From Lindgomyces ingoldianus (lineage: Eukaryota > Ascomycota > Dothideomycetes > Pleosporales > Lindgomycetaceae), in assembly GCF_010093535.1 (NCBI RefSeq), contig NW_022985184.1:264218-328217 (forward strand): 64,000 nt of DNA, written 5' to 3'. How positions within the stretch are numbered: position 1 is the stretch's first letter; every line of letters begins with the position of its first letter. The notes below the pieces were generated by a model. That model saw nothing but the letters and a program-made list of their open reading frames with translations. It was not told the origin of the DNA and did no database searches. The translations under genes and the position numbers were made by a program. Shown here in pieces: positions 55,337 to 64,000 of this stretch.

Positions 55337-57099
55337 CTAAGTACTGACTTCCCCCACCTTATCCTGGTCCTTCTCATGGCTCACCTCACCCCCCCCTTTT
55401 TCCTTGACGCCAAACTCACTCTCCAATTCCTTCTGCAATTCGATCTGTTTTTCCAATCCCACAAGCAAAACCCCAAACCCCGCAATCCCAATTGCAACCT
55501 GCCAAATCAATTTCAAAGTATCTGTATAGACCCCTACCACCTCCTCACGCACTATCCCTTTCAAGCTCCCTACAAACGCTTTGGTAGCATGTTCGTACCC
55601 GCCACCCCCAACTAACAGCGCCCGCACCCCTTCATCCGAAACCCGTGCATTAGCAAGATACCCAAGGCGCTGATTGAAAATTGTCGCTGGCACAGTAACC
55701 GCCCACACCACACCAAAACTCCGGATAAATGCAAACGTGCCCGTTGCAGTCGCGACATCGGCTTGAGACAGCGGTGCCTGGATTGCCGGCAGGAGCACTG
55801 AGACTGCGATACCGGAACCCGCAGCTTCGATGGCTTGGAAACATACCCATGCGGAGGTTCGCGAGGATGCGTGTAGTAAGGTAAAGAGGCCGAAGCCCAG
55901 CGTCATGACACTGAAACCGAAGAAGTGCAAGAGTTTATATTTCCCCGTTTTGGCGAGCATACGGCCGGATATGGCGGCGAAGGGGATGAGGATGAGGACG
56001 GTTGGTAGGAGTTGTACGCCCGAGCGAGAGGGTGAGGATTCGAGGACGGCTTGGAAGTATATGGGGAGGAAGTAGATGGTCCAGAACGTAAGCAGGGAGT
56101 GGAGGAATGTCAGAATGAAGGCGGTCATGCTGGTCCGATTTCCAAAGAGGCGGGGTGGCATGCTAGGTTCGGTGGGATAGCGTTGGTAGATGAGGAAGGC
56201 GGTGAAACCGGTAATTCCTAGGGCGAGGGGCACGAGCGTTCGCCATGAAGACCAGGGATGTACGACGCCGCCGTTTGTGAGGGCGAGGAGGATGGAGATG
56301 GTGGAGGCGATGAAGATGAGGTTTCCGAGATAGTCAATGCGGCGCAGTTTGGTGCCGATGGGTTCGCGTTTGAAGGTTACATGGAGGAAGAAGTAGACGA
56401 GGACGAGGACGGCGCCGCCGACTGGGAGATTGAGGTAAAACACCTAAAATTCCGTCAGCGATTACATCGGGATCGGCTATCTAAGGAATGACAACTCAGT
56501 AAGCGGGAAGGAAACACATAACATACCCATCTCCAAGACGCTCCCTGCACAATAACACCCCCCAAAAAGGGGCCGATACCATTCCCCACCGTAACGGCGA
56601 GGAAGATAATCGCCATGTACGAACCCCTCTCCCTCAACGGCACAATATCACTCACGATTAGATAAGGTAACATCTGCAAACCACCTCCTCCCACCCCCTG
56701 AATCACGCGCCCTGCAATCAACATTTGCATACTCGTCGCACCGCCACTGATTCCACTACCCAGCACGAACACTGCGACGGCGAAGATCAGCAGGTAGCGG
56801 CGACCAAAGATATTAGCGGTTTGACCATAGAGAGGTTGAACAACAGTGCTGGCTAGAAAGTATCCGTTCACAGCCCAAAGGTAGAGGGACCCACCGCCAA
56901 GATGCTGGATTATGGTTGGTAAGGCGGTGGAGACTACCGTGCCTTCGAGGGCAGAGAGGATGGCAGTTGTACAGAGAGCGAAGATGATACTCCAGAATCT
57001 AAGATTGCGTTTGAAGGTCGGAGGATCCTGTTTCTCACCTTCCGCTGTTGTGTTTGGTAGAGGCTGTACGACGTCTGGCTTGGGAGAGATAGAAGCCAT
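55337..57099 (-). CDS. MFS drug/H+ antiporter, 14-TM (DHA2) type
   Basis: Exons 57099-56527 and 56443-55337 join to 559 residues across an 83-bp intron. Motif A appears as YGQTANIFGRRYLLIF and the antiporter motif C as GNGIGPFLGGVI. About fourteen hydrophobic helices are seen, and the C-terminal tail is acidic and basic in turn (KEKGGGEVSHEKDQDK). This is the class that exports drugs and fungal metabolites across the plasma membrane. The start MASISPKPD at 57099 is preferred over an upstream in-frame Met at 57183, because a cytosolic Pro/Glu-rich N-terminus directly before the first helix is typical. No biosynthetic gene adjoins it. Confidence 0.9.
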
Positions 57100-57183
57100 A
57101 GAAGCGGTTAAAGAAATGGTAATAATAATCTCGACTATAGACTCGTCAAAATAAGAATGGTCTTGTCTTGTCTTGTTCCACAA

Positions 57184-59008
57184 CTAATATTTTCGAAAAG
57201 GGATAGGCGCGTTATAAGGCCGACACTCTCCGACCCTCCGCCCACCATCCGCTCCGCGTCCACCGCACAGACTTGTTCACAGACATCACATCAGTCAGTC
57301 TGAACGCAGCTTAGTTAGTAGATTTCTGCGAAGGATGGTCACAATGGTGGATTATATTTGTTGAATGCATTCATCCAAATGCTTAAGAGACTAATTCCGA
57401 AGGGGAAAGGATGGTAGGCCAGGGTGAAATGCGAGAGCGCTTGTATTCAGTCGTCTTTGAGTTGTGACAGAAATTTTGCATAATATGATATATACGTACC
57501 AGGCTGATTCTCGATTGTAAAAATCTTTCAATGAAAGGTTCTGAGAACAGGTTCCTATAGCAGACAACCTCCCAGCGCTAGATGAGTTGTGTTCGATAGA
57601 AAAGCTATCCGGGACTCTGTACCGGTACATGATGTTATTTGAATGTAAGCCCACCTTTTCTTGGAAAAGATGGAAAGCCGGATGAGATCTAAGTGCTGCT
57701 AAAATACAGGCCTAAATTCACCGCTTCTAACGAGGCGTAGTACTGTACGATTACGCGATTTTGAGGCCTGTACGGGTGAGATTTTGTGTACGTTTGTACA
57801 ACAGGGAAGAGAAGAGGCAAGTGTACGTATTGTAACTAGTACAGCTCACCTAATCTGTACAAGTAGTACAATTTAATTAAAGTCCACTGTACTCTAGTTA
57901 AAATAGCTAAGGTTGTTAGTCTTTAATGATGCTGTATTAAGTTTAATTAACTATAAAGTAACTATTTTTTTAGTAATAAAAGTAAATAGGTCTAGAAGCT
58001 TTTTGCTTACTACTTTATACTATAGATAGTTCTTCTAGAGTTTAATAGCCGTAATTATTAGTTACTATATAACTAGCTATACGAAAACACCTCTTACAGC
58101 AACTACTAGCTAGGATAGTAAAGAAATTAACAGTAAAGTTAACCTTATAGTCTCTTAGTAGGTGCTAAATAATATAGTTGTAGCTATCTACGACCTTTGC
58201 AGCACCTTAAGAGCCTTGCTTATAACACTAATAGCAGGGCTAGAGGCACATTACCATACTCTACTTCTTTAAAAGCGCAAAATCTATGCTATAAGCCTAC
58301 GCCTTTAACAGTGTGTAATTTCCTTGTAATGTTGTCCTGATAAAACTTTTAGCTAATTAGAGCCCTAGAAAACTCCTAGACGCTCCCTATAGAACCTACT
58401 GCTTGTCATACAAACTCTCTAAAAGGGTAATATAATCCGCGCTACGTACTGTACCTAGGGCATTATTAAATGTACGGTACGGCCCACGAACTCGACACGT
58501 TCGTACTGAAGACGTGGCCGTTACGGTTCACTTTGTACGCACCGTAGTACGGCCCGTTGGAAGCCCTGAGCTGCATTATAGCGCACATCGCTTTCATAAA
58601 GATATTTTTGCTAGCTGAATCGATGGAAGTGGCTACATGACCTATAGCAGGCAATCATGGGGTAGGATAATAAAACACCATCGTTAATCTTGCTAGGCTA
58701 GCCCTCCTCTAACCACAGGACTTCCGATTGCTCCTAGGGGCGCTGTTGACAGCACAACGTTATGATATGGTCTCATCTAGTGAAACTAAATCCGGCAAAA
58801 GTTCCTAATCCTAATTGGGCAAGCCTCGGCAACTTTTCATACCTTGCACCTCATTACTCAGCATCCATCGGCCTTTGTCATCTTCAGCAACGAAACTTCC
58901 TGTCTGCCCACGCATCCAACATAGTATGACAGAGTCTATTTTAAGACGCAACAGTAAAATGTGCTCATTGTTCTTCTACGTTTATATTGGAGGGATCTAT
59001 AACATCTA
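57184..59008. repeat. Intergenic stretch with AT-rich RIP-like relic
   Basis: From about 57690 to 58480 the sequence is AT-rich, full of TA and TTAA steps (AATTTAATTAAAG, AGTTTAATTAAC) and without open frames, as expected of a transposon inactivated by RIP. Tandem-like TGTAC motifs occur at about 57775-57870 and again near 58470-58560 (GTACGGTACGGCCC), perhaps its edges. The family cannot be told. The flanks are ordinary intergenic sequence. Confidence 0.45.
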
Positions 59009-60469
59009 TTATTGTTCCACGCTACCCATCAATTCCCTCTCTTCATCCACCTCGACCTCCAAAACCACATCACACTCCTGTTCGTAGCCCTCCGCTCGCG
59101 AGCAGCAATTATGATATGCTGGGGGTGCAACCCCAAATCCCGCCACTTGTTCAAAAGCTTTCTGTCTAACCTCCTGCAGCGCACTCCTTCTCTCATCCAA
59201 GTCGTGCGCGGAATCCCGGACACCCGCTCTAGCTATCTTCTCCTCCCCTTTCGCTGCGGCCAGTAGCTGGCCTAGCATCTCGTTCCCAGCTGTCCAGTGT
59301 TCTCGCGCAGATGAAATTACCTCCAACAACTCCCGCTTCTCGGCTCTCAAAGCTTCGGCCTTCTCAATCCTAACTCTTTTCACGATATCTTCCATCCTCT
59401 TAGCCAACTCATATATCTCCTGCTGTATAGGCGCGAGAGCCAGCATCGCCTTCTCCAAACCAATGCCCGTGATCGCTCTGTAGTGGTCGAAATTCGCCAA
59501 ATCGCTTTTGACATCGCTCAAGCGCAGAAATACACTCCGCTCCGCCTGCATTCTCGCATCTTTCAAATACACCCCCGCATTCTTCCAGTTTCGACTTGCT
59601 TGCTCGATAAACCGTATTGCTTTCCTTCTCGTAAGAACTATGCCTTTCATTTCCTCGTGGAATTCTCGGGAGTGGTGATTCGCACTTTCAGCAGCGTCTT
59701 CTGTAGGAAAGCCAGGCGTAGGTCCGTCAAAAAGATCCGCGTAAAGTGCATCAAGATCCTCGTGTGCTTTCTCATGTTTCTCTGCTTCAGTTTCTACTTC
59801 TTTCGCCTCTTTCTCTGAAACTTCTATCTGTTGTAAAAGTTCCGATTTCCGCATCTCACTCCGGCTCTTCTGGCCCAACACTTCGTAGTACATCTTTTCT
59901 TCTAAACTTCTTCCCTCGGTCATTTTAGTTTCTTCCAAACATTCCTCCCTTTTATCTCTCAAATTTTTTATCCGCAGTAGTCTCAGCAGATTTTGTAGCA
60001 TCTGCCTAAGAACCATACCCCCTCCAGTCCCTCCTCTTTGCTCTTGGAGCTCCAAAAGCCTCTGCTCGATTTCTACTATCACCTCTTCCTGCCGTTTCAA
60101 CTCATCCCTCAAGATAGAAATATGTACTCTTTTTTGCGTCAACGCGGCCGGAGCATCACTCGTATCTCGTAACGTAACCAGCAGAGCGGAATTCTTCGAC
60201 GCGGTTGCGGTGATCCTCGCACGAATCATTTGAGCAGTAGTTGCTTGATCTCCATGGGCTGTATTTGAAGCGTTGCTTAAAGCGTTCCATGTTCCATGTC
60301 GGTATCTTTGAGGCTGCGACAGCGGGTGCGCGTTTAATTTCAAAGGTGTTTCTCCATCCGAATGTGCATGCCTGTCTACATCTGCGCTTTCCAACCTTTC
60401 CGTTGCTACATAAGCATACTTAACATCCGGATCAGCGACACGGTCGCGGGCGAAAGTGGTGGGTGGCAT
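59009..60469 (-). CDS. Coiled-coil hypothetical protein, 486 aa
   Basis: Single exon of 486 residues. Long heptad-like helices rich in Glu, Lys, Arg, Leu and Gln run from about residue 120 to 440 (LRDELKRQEEVIVEIEQRLL; VEKEAKEVETEAEKHEKAHE-like stretches). A fixed motif, ALYADLFDGPTPGFPTED, sits in the middle and recurs in fungal proteins of this kind, and APPAYHNCC lies near the end. There is no signal peptide or transmembrane helix. The role is unknown; a scaffold or cytoskeletal role is only a guess. Confidence 0.75.
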   Translation of the reverse strand: MPPTTFARDRVADPDVKYAYVATERLESADVDRHAHSDGETPLKLNAHPLSQPQRYRHGTWNALSNASNTAHGDQATTAQMIRARITATASKNSALLVTLRDTSDAPAALTQKRVHISILRDELKRQEEVIVEIEQRLLELQEQRGGTGGGMVLRQMLQNLLRLLRIKNLRDKREECLEETKMTEGRSLEEKMYYEVLGQKSRSEMRKSELLQQIEVSEKEAKEVETEAEKHEKAHEDLDALYADLFDGPTPGFPTEDAAESANHHSREFHEEMKGIVLTRRKAIRFIEQASRNWKNAGVYLKDARMQAERSVFLRLSDVKSDLANFDHYRAITGIGLEKAMLALAPIQQEIYELAKRMEDIVKRVRIEKAEALRAEKRELLEVISSAREHWTAGNEMLGQLLAAAKGEEKIARAGVRDSAHDLDERRSALQEVRQKAFEQVAGFGVAPPAYHNCCSRAEGYEQECDVVLEVEVDEERELMGSVEQ

Positions 60470-61172
60470 ATTATCTTATCTATACCCTGAAATTGGGGAA
60501 AAAGGCAAGCTCCAGATAACTGATATCGGGCTGGGGACGCGAGCTGTTATACACTAGGAGGCGACTCTTTCTGTGCTGACATGATTCCTAACAATTGTGG
60601 CGTAGGCGAGTCAGTGCTGGCTTGTTTCCTAATTCGGTCATTTGATTCCGAATCACGGCAATCTCCGCCTCTCCGCATCTCCGCACCAGGCTGAAAGCCG
60701 ACTGAGACAAATAATTTAGTACGTTACCTAGATCTTACCATGTAATACAATTCAAGATCCGAGGAAGCTGCCCATGATTCTAGAATCAAAAGAAACTAAC
60801 ATGGAAAGACTAACCTGTTATGTATACGGTAGTCTGACGGCAAGTCTTAAATGCATGGCAAACCTTTCACGTTCTTAAATTTAATCACGGTTCCTTTAAA
60901 GGTCAGAAATCCCAGCCATGTGATTAGGGTCTTATACATTCTCCCCAGCTCCCTATTTAATTTCTTTTCATGCTTGCTGGTGGCGTGGTTACGAATTGTC
61001 TGAGACTATGATTAAGTCGATGTGGCGCGGCTACAGGGCTACAACCTGCTGCCTCATATTCAACTCTGAGATAAAAATGTGATAGAGGAAGGTAATAATG
61101 CCTCTCCTCTCCTCGGAGCTGAGGAATAAATGTCATTTCTCTCTTAGTTCTCTTCTCTGTTTGTCAGCACTA
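60470..61172. other. Intergenic stretch
   Basis: 703 bp with no open frame of note. Probably the promoter of the coiled-coil gene and the former promoter of the transporter relic. Confidence 0.4.
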
Positions 61173-61690
61173 ATGAAGATGTCGAAAGACGTCATTGAGA
61201 AGAATGCTGAAGAGCATCCTTCGTCTCCAGTCGTTCTAGAAATGGAAGGCCCTGAAGGATTTGAATTCTAGCCCGTTATTGCCTCCTTATACCTAATATC
61301 ATTCACGTCTTCGCTTGATGGCTCCATTATGGCAATTGCTCTTCTAGGAATATCGACAAACCTCACTTTAGGAGACAAATATGTTGGAATCGCAAGCCAT
61401 GTCGTTCTTACGCAGACAGTTTTTCAGTCAGGGTTCGCTTAATTATACGACATATTTGATCGTCGCTAGGCAGCAGTTATTGCGGTAGTCATATTTGCAC
61501 TAAGCAGCGGTATTGCTGGCAGAGGAACGTATACAGCTAATATAATTATAGGTCGAACAATACAATGAATTAGCTTAGATGAAATCACTGTAATAGCTGA
61601 ATTTATTGTTTGTGATTTCTTCTTTAAGGCGCACCACAGAACATGAGGAAGCAAACTGTTAAGAAATTTCTTAAGCAATAGGATAGCTAG
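61173..61690 (+). pseudogene. MFS transporter relic with RIP-like stops
   Basis: From ATG 61173 one frame keeps the N-terminal half of an MFS transporter: FTSSLDGSIMAIALLGISTN, YVGIASHVVLTQTVFQSGFA, a stop, LYDIFDRR, a stop, AAVIAVVIFALSSGIAGRG, IIIGRTIQ, a stop, and ITVIAEFIVCDFFFKAHHRT. Stops sit where Trp or Gln is expected (for example RR-W-AAV and FA-Q-LYD), which fits C-to-T or G-to-A change. The gene is cut off near 61690, shortly before a TIR element begins at 61747. Confidence 0.8.
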
Positions 61691-62095
61691 AGAGATACCT
61701 TCTTGTACTTATGTTCTGATAGCAGAGTGTTGATTAGGTTAAGCTTATCTATTCTAGGCAAAAATTTAGGGATTTTTTTAGTGTTCCTTGGGTGCTTTTT
61801 TTCTTTCCTAAAACTATATAGGATAGCTAAATTTTAATAAAATTCCTAATATATTAATAAATTCTTTAACGCTCTTTATTCCAGCTAAGTAAGAAGAGCT
61901 GTAGTATACACCTGCTTTATCTATAATCTTTAAGGAAACAGGAAATATTAGATTATAAAATATATATGCCTCTCTCTATTTATAGCTAATATATTTATTC
62001 TAGTATCTCTATCTACTGTAGACTAACTCCTTAAACAGAGCTTCTCTATCTTTGTTACTAATCTTAGAAAGACTTCTAAGCTTTATGTAACGGCA

Positions 62096-62395
62096 CAGGC
62101 AAGACAACGGATCCGAATGCGGTATGAATCCACTCAGAGGCATATGGGAGTGCGTGGGGACTCAGAAACCTGGGAATGCCATTGACACCTATAGGCCTTG
62201 TACGAAGGATATCAGAAAACTACCGAGCTAGCTAAGGGAAGAGGTACGACTAAATACTTGGGGGAATAGGGGTACAGCAAGGGGCAGGGCAGGGTCAGGG
62301 CAGGGTCGGAGCAGGGTCGGAGCAGATACGAGGAACCTTCGGATATAAGGTTCGCCAGGTAACTTTGAATGGAACGATTCAAGCGAATCGTTACA
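62096..62395 (+). repeat. LTR-like insertion, 300 bp, target duplication CTTTA
   Basis: Starts TGTAACGGCAC and ends AATCGTTACA, with 7-bp inverted ends TGTAACG/CGTTACA. It is flanked by CTTTA at 62091-62095 and 62396-62400, a perfect 5-bp target duplication. Copy 1 of the TIR element shows the matching unoccupied site. It is a different family from the 201-bp LTR. Confidence 0.8.
62281..62305 (+). other. G-quadruplex motif inside the LTR-like insertion
   Basis: Five runs of at least three G separated by loops of 2, 2, 3 and 2 nt, starting GGGGCAGGGCAGGG. A short tandem repeat follows (GGGTCGGAGCA twice). Confidence 0.6.
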
Positions 62396-62519
62396 CTTTA
62401 TAGTAGGTAGTTAACAGACAGTGCTATCGCTTTTTAGATTATCTTTTACATTTTTAACTACATAGAAAGAGTAGCTTTTATAGTTAGTAATAGTAATTCT
62501 AGACTACCTAGGTAGAAGA

Positions 62520-62646
62520 TGTAAGGCCGAGATATTCCTTACGCGTGACAGGTATATATACTATTCTGTACGCAGAATCAACTGTTGGTTGATTATTCGC
62601 ACCTTTTGGTTGTATTGGCGCAGTGGTACAGAGCTCTGTCCTTACG
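62520..62646 (+). repeat. Short TGTAAGG...CCTTACG insertion with tRNA-like A box
   Basis: 127 bp interrupting the TIR element between AGGTAGAAGA and GAACAGACTT. The flanking 5-mers GAAGA (62515-62519) and GAACA (62647-62651) would be an imperfect target duplication. Its first ten bases equal those of the 201-bp LTR. TGGCGCAGTGG at 62616-62626 matches the pol III A-box consensus TGGCNNAGTGG, but no B box follows. Confidence 0.45.
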
Positions 62647-63488
62647 GAACAGACTTATAGATGTTTATATAAATGTAATCATTAAGCTTTTACGTACTTA
62701 GTTTGATATACTATGGTAGTTAGAGCTAACTAGGGAGGCTAGAGATGCTATAGACGTAATATATTGCTGTTGTGTCCTCTCTTGCTTTCCTATTTTCTTT
62801 TACTAACCTTTTGCTCGGATGTCTGCGATAGGGGAAGCTAGTTTAGGAACTAGTCTGAGGAGGAGGGTGGAGGTAGGTAGACAACGTATTATTCTGTGCT
62901 AGCCAGTGGCGTGTGAGAATGTCACTGTAGGTGCTTTGAACAATCGTACAGAGGTTGAGACAATCTGGGGAATCCAGTGATGATTCAAAGATAACTACGA
63001 AGAGACAATCTAACTAGGAGATCTATGGTCCTTATATATCCCTTCATTCCTCAGCTTGGTTGCTGCCAAGTTTCCGGTCGTCGCCTTGGCACTAATCAAG
63101 GCTGTGTCTGCTCTTTCAGCTTCGACCGTTTCTTGTCACGTGACCCGTGACATGACCTGTGACATAAGCTGCCCTGCGCATCGTCGTGTTCCCATCATGC
63201 CAGCCCTTCAAGCGTTTGCATGCTTCCAGCGAAATCTGCTTGGTTACTGCAGCCATTGCTTCTGATTCGTAACAATTGCCACCTAACGCGTTGTTGCTCT
63301 TTAAAAGATTAGTATACACTCCCCTATATAAACTAGAAGCTTTAACTTACCTAGGAAAATTCTATTAGGCTTTTATTAATATACAGTTAGTAGATTCTGT
63401 TTAAATTTTAATTTGTAACTTAATTTTAGCAGGTGGGAGAAATTCTAAAGGGCAGCGCTAAGAAAGGCCCTAATTTTTGCATATTTAG

Positions 63489-63676
63489 CGTAACGTACCT
63501 AACAGGTTGGCCGGCCACACAGGTTAGCTAGCCACTTTTGCCAAGCCCCTACTAAACTCTACCTATCTACATAATGCTTTAACAACAACACTAGATTAAA
63601 TCTTTTAAAGAACATTAAATATAGCTTACTTTTTAAGCTTTTAAATAAGACTTAAAACTTTTTTTATAATATACTA
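63489..63676. other. AT-rich flank of the terminal repeat zone
   Basis: AT-rich sequence without open frames between TIR copy 3 and the solo LTR. The part after 63882 to the window end is similar. Probably older repeat relics. Confidence 0.35.
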
Positions 63677-63877
63677 TGTAAAGATGGGATGGTAAGTAGC
63701 ACGGATAGCACTGAGAGCAAGCTTTCGGAGAAAGATAGGAGTGTATTGTAAGAGAGACGAATCGCTGCCAAGCTTCGCTTGTCAGGATTCATGCTTATAT
63801 ACGAAGCACAGGTCATACGACCTCCAAACAGGTCAGGTGAGGCCATACTGGCCCGTTCTGGGACATCCGGCCTTACA
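63677..63877 (-). repeat. Solo LTR, 201 bp, target duplication TACTA
   Basis: Reverse-orientation copy of the LTR at 6238-6438, differing by three transitions. It is flanked by TACTA at 63672-63676 and 63878-63882, a perfect 5-bp target duplication. Confidence 0.92.
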
Positions 63878-64000
63878 TACTATAGCTATTTATAATGTCT
63901 TTTATATAACACTAAGTAATTAACACACTAGACAGCCTTTATAAGTAGAATGCTAGCTTAAATTAAAAAATTTAACTAAGCTTTAAAAAAAAGTAGTTAT

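Larger units (their letters stand above)
61747..63488. mobile_element. TIR element, copy 3, carrying nested insertions
   Basis: The left end, ATCTATTCTAGGCAAAAATT, and a right end ending TTTTTGCATATTTAG near 63488 match copies 1 and 2 but are more diverged, mostly C-to-T. The interior matches copy 1 (CTTAAACAGAGCTT, TTCTAGACTA, GATGTTTATA). Two insertions, at 62096-62395 and 62520-62646, and a further non-matching block at about 62780-63280 explain its length of 1.7 kb. Confidence 0.7.

Overview
The window reads as genomic DNA of a filamentous ascomycete (Pezizomycotina, perhaps Leotiomycetes; the class is a guess). The signs are short introns of about 50-100 bp with GTRNGY donors, fungus-specific families (AlcR-type Zn2Cys6 factor, DUF4112, DUF8021, PTM1, acatalytic PNG1), solo LTRs with 5-bp target duplications, and AT-rich relics whose stop codons look like C-to-T damage (RIP-like). 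Exon boundaries below were worked out by hand from splice signals and reading phase.

Layout. 1-12 kb is a gene-dense core: the end of a short-chain dehydrogenase, NCS2/CTU2 (tRNA thiolation) divergent from a PTM1-type seven-helix protein, a decayed gene, a TIR element carrying a solo LTR, IBA57 (mitochondrial Fe-S assembly), a 2-oxoglutarate oxygenase-like protein and an unrecognised 627-aa protein. 12-16.4 kb is gene-poor. 16.4-27 kb holds a DUF4112 protein, DCP2 (mRNA decapping), a frame-disrupted isochorismatase-like gene and a four-exon gene for a 925-aa zinc-finger protein. 27.7-30.1 kb has a DUF8021 secreted protein, an LRAT/NlpC-like protein and two adjoining inverted-repeat elements. 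30-33.5 kb is decayed.

33.7-42.1 kb is the most interesting block: a Baeyer-Villiger monooxygenase (BVMO), a LovD/EstB-type serine hydrolase and an AlcR-like Zn2Cys6 regulator. AlcR-type half-sites, (T/A)GCGG or its complement, cluster in the BVMO/hydrolase divergent promoter (seven in 222 bp) and in the regulator's own promoter (four in 213 bp). I infer a small ketone-to-ester-to-alcohol catabolic module under autoregulated AlcR-like control. A transposon relic has been inserted between the sites and the BVMO.

44-64 kb contains a catalase pseudogene, a small cysteine-rich secreted protein, a fusion of a chymotrypsin-like domain (GDCGS nucleophile motif) with a PNG1-type transglutaminase core lacking the catalytic Cys, a single-TM fungal protein, a Ser/Thr-rich secreted protein, a 14-TM drug/H+ antiporter, a coiled-coil protein, and a terminal repeat zone with a RIP-damaged transporter relic, nested TIR elements and solo LTRs. 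No rRNA gene, convincing tRNA gene, CRISPR array or virus was seen.
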